Source: Arthonia radiata (Eukaryota; Ascomycota; Arthoniomycetes; Arthoniales; Arthoniaceae). From it: a DNA stretch of 64,000 nucleotides. The stretch is from positions 1,150,379 through 1,214,378 of the forward strand of contig PSQN01000013.1 of assembly GCA_002989075.1 (NCBI GenBank). Reading direction: 5' to 3'. The notes under the pieces are model-generated. The model did no database searches, was not told where the DNA came from, and was given only the letters and a program-made list of their open reading frames with translations. The first letter of the stretch is position 1. Each line of letters opens with the position of its first letter. Made by a program: the position numbers and the translations under genes. This document shows, piece by piece, positions 21,713 through 31,797 of this stretch.

Positions 21713-23917
21713 TCATTCAAACCTCAACCCAACCTCCAACTCATCACCCTCCCCCTCCTCGCCTTTCTCAAACCCCATCGCCTCCTTCCCCTTCCCACAC
21801 AACCACAACCCCGCCTCCACACTCTTCCCCAACGCATGTCCCAGCGCCTTCTCAATAACCGCATCCTTCATCCCCGCCAACCGCATCCGCATGGGCTCCA
21901 CCCGCCCACTCTTCACCAAAACATCTACAGTCATCCACTGCAGTCCCTGAAAAGCATACCTACTCTTCCGCGGCAAGAACTCCACGATACTCTTCCTCAG
22001 CGCCGGCCAGCCCGCCCACTTCGGCACAGGCACCAAAGTGGTCGGGTGGATCTTGCGCTTCTTGCTTCCTGTCTCCTGTCCACTGGATTTGCGGCGCTTC
22101 CCGCTGGGGCTTGGCTCGTCGATGCCAGAGGAGTCTGCGCTTGAGACGCCGTCATCTTCGGAGCTGGAGGTGCTGGGCGCGGGGCCGAGGGAGACGTAGA
22201 AGGTGAGAGATACGTTGCGGAGTTTGGGGTTGGGTGTCTTTGAAGGTGCAGGTGTGGAGACGGTAGAGCGCACGGAGGCGGGCGGCGTGGGGCCTCGGAA
22301 GGAAGCGGGCGTGGAGCGGCGCGGTTTGGTTGGTGGGTGTTTGTCGGTGCCGGTGGTGGAGGTTGGCTTGCTGTAGTGAGTGGATGGGCTGGGGATGTCT
22401 ATTTCGACGTCGTCGGCTTCATCGGGCTCGTCGTGGTGATCTTCATCGTTGTCATCATCATCGTCGGCTGGTTCGGGGTGAGTGTGAGGATCGTCAACGT
22501 CCATTTCGATCTCGTCGTCACTGTGGTTGTCATCTTCGTCTGATTCGTCATCGTCATCATCATCAGCGCCATCTTCTTCTTCATCCTCAGCGGCTTGAGC
22601 AGCCACGCGATCCTTACGCCTTGTGAAATCCGTGCGCACCTTGCGTGCAATTGGATTCACGCTCTCTTCGCCTGCATCAGTCTTGCCCGGAATATTGAAC
22701 AGCAAGGGATCACTCGGCGCGACCACCCTCGGCTGCCCCAGCGGCGGCGGTTTCTCAAACTTCGAGACCGCCGGCGCCTGCCTCACAGAATCAAACGGAC
22801 GTGGCTTGCCCGTTCGCTCCTCCTGGACTGGATCAGGCGAGGGCGCGCGACCCTCAGTGATGTATCTCGCAGACACGGGCGTCGTAACGGGCTGATAGCC
22901 CTTCGGCTTAGCTGGTTTACCCGCTGAAGACTTCGAGGGCTTCGGTGTGACAGACGGGGCAGCGGGCGTATCTTCAGGCTTCGGCTTAGGTTTAGGCCCG
23001 CGCTTCTTACCTTTAGGCGCCTCGGGCTCGGGTTTGGCGTCGATGGGGTCCTCTTCGTCGGAGTCGGGGGGTGGCTTGTTGGCTTTTTCGCGCGCGGCGA
23101 TTTGGTCTTTGGAGAAGTACTTCATCGCTTGGACTTTGAGCACGTTGAAGACTATGAAGGTTATGGTGTCGGAGTCGCGGGGGTAGATGAGGGCGTCTGT
23201 GGGTTGGTTGTTAGTCTTTGGGTTTATGGTGGTGCTGTGGGAGATAGATGGAAAGGAAATGGGGCGTACCATCGGCGTCCAGCTTCTCTTCATCGGCGAA
23301 GCTCTTCTTTTTATTCTTCTTCTTTCCGCTTGCTGGCGTCGTGGTCGAGGGGCCGGCTTCGACGGATTGAGCAATGGTGTCGCCATTTGCTGGGGTGGAT
23401 GGGCTTGTGGCTTTGCTGTCATTGGCAGTCTCTTTACCATTGATAGGAGTGAAGGTTGGAGTAGCTGCGCGGTCCTCGCCTACATCACCATGCTTTTCCG
23501 TCATGTCTTTCGGCTGCTCATCGGCCTTGGCTGGATTGGCATCGCCATCTTCACCGCTTACGGCAACACCATCTTCAGCATCACCACCTTGATTATCGTC
23601 ATTGGTCACTTGCTTAATGTTTTCACGTTTCAGGTCCCACAGGGTGTCTGCGTACTACGCTCGTGATCAGTAAGATTCTGCTTTATTGAAGACACGGACA
23701 GCGGACTCACCTCCGCAACGAACTCTGCGCTGATATCGCGCCATGCGCCCTTATACCAGAGGCGCGGTGTCTGACTGCACTTGTCATCGTGCAAGGCGAC
23801 GTAGTCGGTAGCGAGTTGGGTTAGAGACTTGAAGCGGATGGAGCTTAGTGTGGCCTGCTTGCCGATAGCATCCAGCGTCTTCAGCTCTTTGTTGCGGTCT
23901 GGATCGGGACGAGGCAT
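21713..23917 (-). CDS. Unidentified acidic, probably nuclear protein
   Basis: Not recognised. Three exons: 23917-23711, 23654-23270 and 23196-21713, 691 aa, with phase-consistent GT...AG introns of 56 and 73 nt. The first ~90 residues look folded (LWYKGAWRDISAEFVAEYAD, then WDLKRENIKQV). A disordered Lys/Ser region follows, then a short folded piece (ALIYPRDSDTITFIVFNVLK). Next come a basic AT-hook-like stretch (GKKRGPKPKPKPE) and a long Asp/Glu run (about residues 370-450). The C-terminal part has basic clusters (GKRRKSS, GSKKRKI) and a conserved-looking end (KWAGWPALRKSIVEFLPRKS, then YAFQGLQWMTVDVLVKSG). Acid tract, AT-hook-like motif and basic NLS-like clusters suggest a chromatin or histone-binding role, but that is inference. 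Confidence 0.75.
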
Positions 23918-24582
23918 CTCGGTGGTGTCGCAAGAAGCGCGAAAGATGGTTGAAGAGAGAGATACCTCGCTGTGGAGTCAGATAAGAAAGTGTGATGCTG
24001 CGAAGAGAAAAAGTGTGTGGGATGAAAGCACTCAAAATTGTTTCCAGGAGGGATGGAATGCGCAAGCAAGAGACAACCGGACGAAGCTGTGACTGGAATC
24101 AGAGCGTGAGTGGAAGTCGGGGTGAAGTCGAAGATATGATAACAAGTTTGGTCAACGCGCGTGGAACGAGGAAGGGCGCGTGCAAGACTGGAGTCAGTGA
24201 CGCGTCTGGGAAGTGTACGCGAAAGACGCGACAAAGTCGGCGCTATTGAATGGAGGTGATTTCAGAGGGGAGAGGAGGAGACGATGAGTAAGAAGCTTCA
24301 ATGGTTCAAGCTTGATGATAGAAAAGCGATAGCTAGGAACAGACTCGTGGAGGCTGAGGCTGACAACTCGGGACTCAAATCGCGGACTACACTTTTCACC
24401 TACTATTGTCCGTGAGGTAAGGTGATCGATCCAGTCTGCAAGTGACAGATCCGACTGTGAAGGCGCGTGTAAGCTTGTGATGCTAGACCACGCTCAGTCC
24501 GCTACCGCGGTTGCTCTGTGTCCTATTGCTTTCGAAGTATGTGGAGATATAGCAATCTTACCATGTTCATGCGTCTATACGT
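23918..24582. other. Intergenic
   Basis: About 660 bp between the start of the acidic-protein gene and the 3' end of the kinase-like gene, both minus strand. No gene seen. Confidence 0.5.
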
Positions 24583-26673
24583 CTAACCATCAAAAACGCC
24601 ATGTTGAAGCTCTACGCCCATGCCTTTTGCCATCTTACGCATTTGGTCTTCTATATCGTCTTCCATGCCTTTGCCTATTCCAAGCCATTGTCTTATCTTG
24701 CTGTAGTAGAAGATCAAGTCGCTGCTAAAGAGCACCCACTTGAACAGGATATGCCTTCCAAAATTGACCGCCCTTTCGTTGAACGTCAAGTCGGGACTAT
24801 CAACCAGTGCTCGACTCGCCCAGCTACCCGTGATTTTGATGCGATTCACGGGCGACCCAAGGAATTGATTGTTGCCTTGCACAATGCGTAAGTTGCGACC
24901 AATGAAAATGAGCTCCTGTGGCCACTTCTTTTCGTCTGCGAGGATCTCACGAATGCCTTGGCGCATGCGTTGCTGCATTTCAAAATGTCGCGTTGCCTCG
25001 TCAACATGTTCGAGCTCTTTGATCGACTTGGACGTGGCGTTATCACCACCAGCATACGGTCGCATCAGAGTTGCACTTGCAAAGAGATCGCCTGCAGCGC
25101 TGCTTTCGATGCCCCAGCCTCTTACGATGTCTTGGATGGCGTTGTTGTCAAATGTCAGGAGTGACTTCCAGAACCGTGCATAATCATGCCGAAACTTTGG
25201 GTCCATGTTGATGTACAGTCCGTGATCGATGAGTACGAGCTCCGGGTGGCCGTTCGGCTTTCTCCGAATGAAGATGTTACCTGGATGCGGGTCGCAGTGG
25301 ACAGTACCCCAAAGGAACATCTGCGCCGAGAAAAGATCAACCATAGTGGTCATGACCTGCTTCATAGACAAGCCGAGACCTCCCTTGCCATTGCGACCAC
25401 GCCAGTCGTTGCGTTCAGGCTTCAGCTTCTCGTGATTTGGATCATTTTGCGCCACGGAACGTACCGTCTCAGACGCAGGCGCATCAAGAGGGGTGCCGCC
25501 ACAGCCAGGTGTACCTTTCCGCCAGCCACCTCTCCACTCGCCCTGGATGGCATCCTTATCCCAAAGGCGCACGCCTTCAATCCATTCAGCAGTCATGACG
25601 CGCTTGCTGCTCAGCTCCTTCAAAACTTGCGGTATGTATACGCGGTCGCGAAGTCGAGGCTCCCCCTGCACCAGCGCGCGCATCTTTTCGCTATTCTGCG
25701 CTTCGTTCTGGAAATCAGTCTCGAGCATTAGTCGCTCAGTGATGTATGGTACAAGATGGTACAACGGCAGATCGAAGAGGTATGCGTATACTCGGGACAC
25801 GACCTTGAACGCCCATAAATCCCATCCGACTTGTGACGCGATTTCTCTCTTCTGTATCTTGATAGCCACTTCTCTGCCGTCCGCCAAGCGTGCCCAGTGT
25901 ACCTGTGCGACAGACGCAGATGCTCGCGCAGTGCGCTCCATGAGCCCTTTGTTCGGATCGTCGCCGCTGAAGCTCACACCGAAGACTTCTTCCGGAGAGC
26001 GACCGCCAAAATCTTCTCTTATGACCCGCTTGACATCCTGCCATTCGTTTTGTGATGCGTCACTGGTGAAGGTTAGTACAAAGTGCGCCGACGCAGGTGG
26101 CGCTGACATGATAACTCACTCAAACATGCGACTGAACATCTTCTGAAACTCTGGCGGTAGCACAGCAGACTGCATAGCTATCGCCTGTCCGATTTTCAGG
26201 TACAATCCTCCGTTGGTTCGCAATAGATCGAATAAGCGCTCTGCATTGCGACGATGTACATCTTCAACACTCTTTGCGAAGAGTGGGTGTGCGCGAAAGT
26301 TGATCTTGTAGTCTAGTGACACAAGAATGCCGTACAAGAAGGTGCGGACGCTTCGCGTCAGGGAGGATGCATAGAACTGAGTGTCGAGCACGTAGAGAAG
26401 GCCGAGCGAGGCGGAGGTGTAGAGGACCCGGCGTAGCCATTTGCGGGTGCGCCGATACTGTTTCGCCGGGACAGCTTTGCCCAGCGACTCCGGCGAGGGA
26501 GGAATGACAGGTCTGAGTCGAGGGAGAGATGTTGTGAGGTGTCGAAAAGCGTTCGAGCGCAAGATACTCGATTTCGGAGTCTGCTGTAGTAATGAAAGAG
26601 GATGGGTCTGCTGCGCTCGGGCGGCGTGAGCAAGACATTGCCTACATAGCAGGCTTGAAGCTGGACGTATCAT
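24583..26673 (-). CDS. ABC1/UbiB-family atypical kinase-like protein, mitochondrial
   Basis: Member of the ABC1/ADCK/UbiB family linked to coenzyme Q distribution and mitochondrial lipid homeostasis; closest in flavour to yeast Mcp2/Cqd2 and animal ADCK1/ADCK5. Exons are 26673-26120 and 26062-24583; the 57-nt intron splits an Asp codon; 677 aa. An Arg/Ser-rich N-terminus suits a mitochondrial presequence, with a membrane segment near residues 82-98. The family KxGQ motif is KIGQ at residues 160-163. The Ala-rich loop (ASASVAQVH, ~231-239) replaces a Gly-rich loop; the nucleotide-binding Lys is in VAIKIQK (~253). The catalytic motif is HCDPHPGN and the metal-binding motif LIDHG. A ~60-residue insert (near GWRKGTPGCGGTPLDAP) precedes the catalytic motif. 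All core residues are present, so it is likely functional. Confidence 0.88.
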
Positions 26674-28365
26674 CTCATCTGGGCTTTGCCTGAGGATTTC
26701 AATCCATGTGGGGTGTGCAGAGCATGAGTAGGTCGGACGATGATGTCGTCTCGAGATAGTGGTTAGTAATTTTGGGAAAAGGATCGCCGCCTGAGATCTC
26801 GGACGCTAGCCGTTTTGAAACAGAAGTCGCAGCCTGTGGTGCTGGTGCACCAAAAGAGAACTTTCCTTGTCTGCGTTTCGACTCGAAATGACCGGATACG
26901 AATGTCATACTGATAATTATTGTAAACAGCTCGTGTCACGAATGGGTAAACTTTTCACAATCGTAGCATGTCCCAGCCTGCCCAAAAGAGTTGTCTTTAG
27001 GCGTTGATTCTTCCACAAAGATGACGCCACCGCTCTTGGATGGATACTTTAGACTCCTTCCCAAAAGACATACAAGCCTGACCAAATGCGTGAGCCAGCT
27101 GCACACCACCAAGTAGTGGATGAGCGCTGGATGGGTGGTGATTGGCCTGTGGGAGGACCAAGGAGAGACCAATGAGGGGCAGAGGGACTCATGTGATGCG
27201 AAGGGCATTCCTACACAACAGAGCGTCACAAAAGATCTGCTCAAATGAACCATCCTTCATTCTTCATTCTTCTCTCATCCTGCACTGCTGCACTGCCTGA
27301 AAGAAGCACCTTGCTGGCGCTCTGCATAGTTCACTCTGCATCTCGGCCGTTGCCCAACCATTGTTTAAGCATCATGCACGATGACACCACCATTTGGAGC
27401 CTCACTCCAGAAAATGGCGGAGGCTTGCCTGACAGCACGCACGCTGGACACGGCTCGTCTTGCCCGGTTGCCAGCTTCTTTGCATCGAGTCTGCCCCCAG
27501 ATTGAGATGAGCTGACCAACAAGGGATCCGGGGCAACCAGGATTGCAAGTCGGATGACGACCCACCCTCTTCCTATCCAGTCCTGGCCGACCAGAATAGG
27601 CTGTGTCGCGTTTGACCAAGCAGACCGTTATTGAATTACCGTTGCGCCCCTACAGCCATGCAAGGCGGTTTGACTTGAAATTGCCCGCCAATACTTCCCC
27701 AGGCTCCTCCGGCACTTTCATGTTTCAGACTCGACGACAGGCATCATTGCTGTCAACTTCTCTACTTTCTCTCACGCGCGCATGTCATTCTGTCCGAGGC
27801 CTTGAGAGATACCTAGATACGAAACCTCACGCGACAAGAAGCGAGAGCCTGCAACACTTGGCCCTCAGCCAGTCAATTTCATCTTCCCGCTGTCGGCAAC
27901 CCTAAGCGCGAGCGCAATCCCGACAACTTTTTCTCCGAATCGCCATTGCGACGCGTAATGAGACCAAGACATTGCGCGAACGAGACAATTGAGAGGACAC
28001 TAATAGTGAAGAGAAAGAGGTAAGTTTCAGATTCGAGCGCGTCACAGCGGCCAGCGCACGAGCACTTTCTGGTCGGAGATCAGCGCAAGACTTGCCGGCG
28101 CGTATCCTCTCTCGTCAGCCATCTTTATTTTCTTGACAACACTCGATTGGACCAGCCACGCCTTTTCCCTTGTGCCTGTTTCTGCTCGACTATGCGCTCA
28201 TTGGACTCTCACTCACTTGCTTCACTAGGTCACTTCTCGGAATCACATCGCTTCCTCTGGGTGCGCGAACCTCGCGTCCGCCGTCGAAGACGGTCCTGAC
28301 AACCGCCCTCACCCTACCTACGACCACGGTCGCAAGCCTCTGTCTGATCTTCCCTCCTCTGTTGC
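26674..28365. other. Divergent intergenic region
   Basis: About 1.7 kb between divergent genes. I see no supported gene. The right end probably holds the promoter, 5' UTR and missing first coding exon of the next gene: an ATG at 27958-27960 opens about 20 codons that run into a GTAAGT-type donor near 28020, but I could not join it with certainty. Confidence 0.45.
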
Positions 28366-31260
28366 GTGCGGTCTTGGTCTTTGTATATTTATCTTCGCGT
28401 CTTCTGCCAACTTTCGGTCTCTTATTTGTCGGCGTTGCCGGGCCAGCACCGGCGTACCACGGTGTCGCAACAAATCCCTTCACCAGCCCTTTACGAGACC
28501 CACGACCATAACAACGACCGTCTGCGCGCAGGATCGAGTGCAACCCCGCGAACATCCTCAAGACCAGCTCCGGACCAATACAGCAGAGAAAAGCGATCAT
28601 CTTACATCTCGAGTTCTTCTGGCAGCTTTCCTCACAGCCTTCGTCGTACATCTCGATTAGACTACCAACAGCTACGCCGAGCCCGCTCAGCCTCTGTCGA
28701 CTCGGCCGCCAAATCTCCACAGCAACCACCTCGAGCTTCCAACGTCCGCTTCGCCGACACTGCCCCTCGCCCACCGGTCAATCGCCAATCTTCACACGTC
28801 CGCTCAGCCTCCGCATCTCGTTCGGACCGGAGAGACGCTCATCCCGCCCTTCGCATCTCAGACAGAACCGCATCTGCTATACTATACACTCTTGAAGTCG
28901 GTCTGAGGAGTCCGCATCAATTCACACCCGATTTTGAGGAGGAGAACGCGTCGATGTCAGATTTGCTGGGCGTGTCTGGTACCTCTCGTGGCACCAATGG
29001 CGCTGGCGGCGGCCGAGCGACAGCAGGTGGTACTGGTCAAGGTGCCTCACCACTGCGGACGCCAAGAGATATCATGAGAGACAGAGAAGCCAAGCAAAGA
29101 GCGCGTGTACAAAGAGAGCAGGAAGAAGCGGCCGCTGCTGACCCAGATCGAACGAGGCGAGCACAAAATGAAGATATGCGACGCACTGCTGAAAGGCGAT
29201 CAGCAGGACTTGGTGCACAGCTACGCGACAGTGGATACAGGAGTGCGGAAGCAGGAACTGCCAGTGCTGGGGGCACCACACCTGGGCAACCAGGCTACAA
29301 CATTCCCACGCAAGGGCAGCCAACAAGCGCAGGCGCGCCTGCCTCAGCAGGTCGCTACGCTAATCCCGAGTCTGCTACTACACCTCGTGGATATGGTCGA
29401 TCTGAAGACATACCCATCAATCAACCCAGCTATCCAACCACTGGCGGTGCCCGTACACGCGCGCCTGTCTCGCAACCTCAAGATAATCCTAAGCTCGTAC
29501 CGACATCTCAACCTACTGCTATGACTACTTCAGCACGTGTACAGCCTTCACAGCCGAATACCCAGCCAACGTCTCAAACGCGTCAAACGGCCGCTACTGG
29601 ACCCACACCTGTTTCACAACAACAACCTTCTACACAGTCTGTCATCGCGGGTCCTGGCGGTGATGCCACAGGTCGCACACCTCGCGACTCGAACGTCTCA
29701 TCCTTTCCGCATGCTTTCGAACGCTGGGAGAATCTATCATCACGATGGGAGGGCCTCACGTCTTATTGGATACGGAAGCTGGAGTCGAATCCACAGCGTG
29801 CCGACATGAATCAAGAGATGGCACGCCAGATCACTGACCTTGCTGCCGCTGGCGCCAATCTGTTTCACGCTGTCGTCGAACTCCAACGATTACGTGCGAG
29901 CAGTGAGCGCAAGTTTCAGCGTTGGTTTTTCGAGACAAGGGCGCAGCAAGAGGAGTCAAATGAAAATCTCGGTCGGCTTCAACAACAACTTAGCCAAGAG
30001 CGCCAGCGCCGTATACAAGCCGAAGAGCAATTACAGGAATCTCTCGCGGGCGCGCAGACGAATAGGAACGTTGAGCGCCTTCTGGGCGAGTATAAGCGTG
30101 AGCTGCAGATCTCCAAAGACGAGGCTCGTCGCGCCTGGGAGGATCTAGGGAGACAAGAGCAGCTAGAGCGTGACCGAACGTACGCTTTGCGCGAAGGGCA
30201 CACCATTGAGATTGGCGGTATACAGGTCGTGCCGCACAATGCGCCTTCACGCGGAGGTAGCCTGCAACACCGCTCAGGTAATCAAGGCTCTGCAGGTTCC
30301 TCGTATCAACAGGGCCCGACGACTTCTACTGCTATTGCCCGTGGTGATGACGGCTATGGATACGCTACAGGCCCACAAGGCACTTCACCCACCAACACAG
30401 ATCCATTCTCCTCAGGCGAGCGCCAAGCTATAATTTCACCACCATCATCACGAGCGCAACCCACAGTCCCAACGCGCGCTACGTCACGTCCACAAGAAAC
30501 ACAAGGTGTGCCTCCCACGGCTCCTTTGCCGCCTCCAACGTCAGCATCAGCCACCTCCCATGCTCGAGCATCCTCGCGGCAGGCTACCGCCCTTCCCACG
30601 GGCGCGTCACCCAGCGAGCGCTTCTACACCCGCGAACCGCCTATCAATCCGCCACATGTGCAGGGATCCTACCCACCTACCACGCAACCTTATGCAACAT
30701 CCACAACACCTGGCCGCGTCTCCGGCTCTGAGACTGAAGAAGAACCTGAATGGGAGCTCGACGCCTCCGGTCGCGTGGTCGAAGACGAAGCCGGCAATCC
30801 CATTGTGGCGCGCGGACCTTCTACACGCTCACGACGACGCACAAGGAGACCTAGTGTCGAGAGCGACGATGATCGAGAGCGTGCCCGTGCAGCCGTAGCG
30901 CGTGGCACAGGTCAGTACGGCAGCGTGCCATCAGGGCAAGCCGGTTACGGCACCGCCGGCTACTCACAAGCGCAAGAAGCAGAGATCGTGCACGGTCCTC
31001 TTGGTGGACCAGCCGGGCCCGGCGGTGGAGACACCTACGACGACGAGCCGGAGGTCTACCGTGCACCGCCTGTGATACGCGGCGGCAACGGCGCAGACTA
31101 CGAGGGAGGCGAATTTCCAGAGGACGACGACGAGTGGGCCGAGATGCAGCAGAGCCGCCATCATCATCCGACGAGACTTAGTGATGTCCCCGAGGAAGAT
31201 GAGCGCAGTCGCGAGTCGAGGCTCAGCAGGCCCAGCGGCGGGTCTGGCGGTATGTTCTGA
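28366..31260 (+). CDS. Conserved fungal coiled-coil protein of unknown function (5' end unresolved)
   Basis: A long frame of about 960 codons. It opens at a GTG; the first in-frame ATG is only at 28954, yet conserved-looking sequence (RTASAILYTLEVGLRSPHQF and DFEEENASMSDLLG) lies before or across it. A first exon carrying the true ATG is therefore likely missing from this model. The middle is Gln/Thr/Pro-rich and disordered. A folded segment follows: FPHAFERWENLSSRWEGLTS, then YWIRKLE, ITDLAAAGANLFHAVVELQR and SSERKFQRWFFETRAQ. It leads into a coiled coil (SQERQRRIQAEEQLQES, then LLGEYKRELQISKDEARRAW). I recognise this as a conserved filamentous-fungal family without a name I can give. The C-terminus is disordered and acidic (TYDDEPEVY, EDDDEWAEMQ). 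Confidence 0.75.
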   Translation: MRSWSLYIYLRVFCQLSVSYLSALPGQHRRTTVSQQIPSPALYETHDHNNDRLRAGSSATPRTSSRPAPDQYSREKRSSYISSSSGSFPHSLRRTSRLDYQQLRRARSASVDSAAKSPQQPPRASNVRFADTAPRPPVNRQSSHVRSASASRSDRRDAHPALRISDRTASAILYTLEVGLRSPHQFTPDFEEENASMSDLLGVSGTSRGTNGAGGGRATAGGTGQGASPLRTPRDIMRDREAKQRARVQREQEEAAAADPDRTRRAQNEDMRRTAERRSAGLGAQLRDSGYRSAEAGTASAGGTTPGQPGYNIPTQGQPTSAGAPASAGRYANPESATTPRGYGRSEDIPINQPSYPTTGGARTRAPVSQPQDNPKLVPTSQPTAMTTSARVQPSQPNTQPTSQTRQTAATGPTPVSQQQPSTQSVIAGPGGDATGRTPRDSNVSSFPHAFERWENLSSRWEGLTSYWIRKLESNPQRADMNQEMARQITDLAAAGANLFHAVVELQRLRASSERKFQRWFFETRAQQEESNENLGRLQQQLSQERQRRIQAEEQLQESLAGAQTNRNVERLLGEYKRELQISKDEARRAWEDLGRQEQLERDRTYALREGHTIEIGGIQVVPHNAPSRGGSLQHRSGNQGSAGSSYQQGPTTSTAIARGDDGYGYATGPQGTSPTNTDPFSSGERQAIISPPSSRAQPTVPTRATSRPQETQGVPPTAPLPPPTSASATSHARASSRQATALPTGASPSERFYTREPPINPPHVQGSYPPTTQPYATSTTPGRVSGSETEEEPEWELDASGRVVEDEAGNPIVARGPSTRSRRRTRRPSVESDDDRERARAAVARGTGQYGSVPSGQAGYGTAGYSQAQEAEIVHGPLGGPAGPGGGDTYDDEPEVYRAPPVIRGGNGADYEGGEFPEDDDEWAEMQQSRHHHPTRLSDVPEEDERSRESRLSRPSGGSGGMF

Positions 31261-31797
31261 AGTGTTCAAGCCTGGCGTTCGGGTGGATGACAGATGGGTG
31301 CCACAGTACAGTGAGTGGACTAAAGTAAGAAGCAGTGTAATGAGTGTTGTCACAGGAGCGTTCGGTGGACAAGAAGTCGTTGAGCATATGTGAAGAGCCA
31401 AAAGAATCTGTACAAGAGTACAGACGAGGATATTGTTTTGTTTGATACCATAGCGAGCACAGCAAGTAGGGGGTTGCTGCATAGCGTGGCGCTGCGGGCG
31501 TTTCTCTGTATCAAAGGGTTGACTATTTTGTTGGATAGTTTTGTAGTCCGGGAATCATCATCTGGGCCTTCATCAGTGACAGTCGTCTAACTTGAAAGTC
31601 ATGGGTCTCTAGTGAAAGTCCTGAGTCCAGCCGGTCATTGGCTTTAGGTACGAATACGGAAAAGGGGCTGTGCTAAGCCAAGAGGCAGCCAAGGAAGCCG
31701 TGACTACGTGTGAGTCTTCACGGTCTTGTACCCGACACTTTGGACCATAAATATTAGCTCACCCATACCTTATGCTACTCGATGCGTCCCAGCTGTA
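31261..31797. other. Intergenic
   Basis: A 537-bp gap between two plus-strand genes. No gene seen. Confidence 0.5.

Noticed and set aside
21623-22144. Plus-strand 173-codon frame
   Set aside because: Antisense to the end of the acidic-protein gene, whose frame and introns are consistent.
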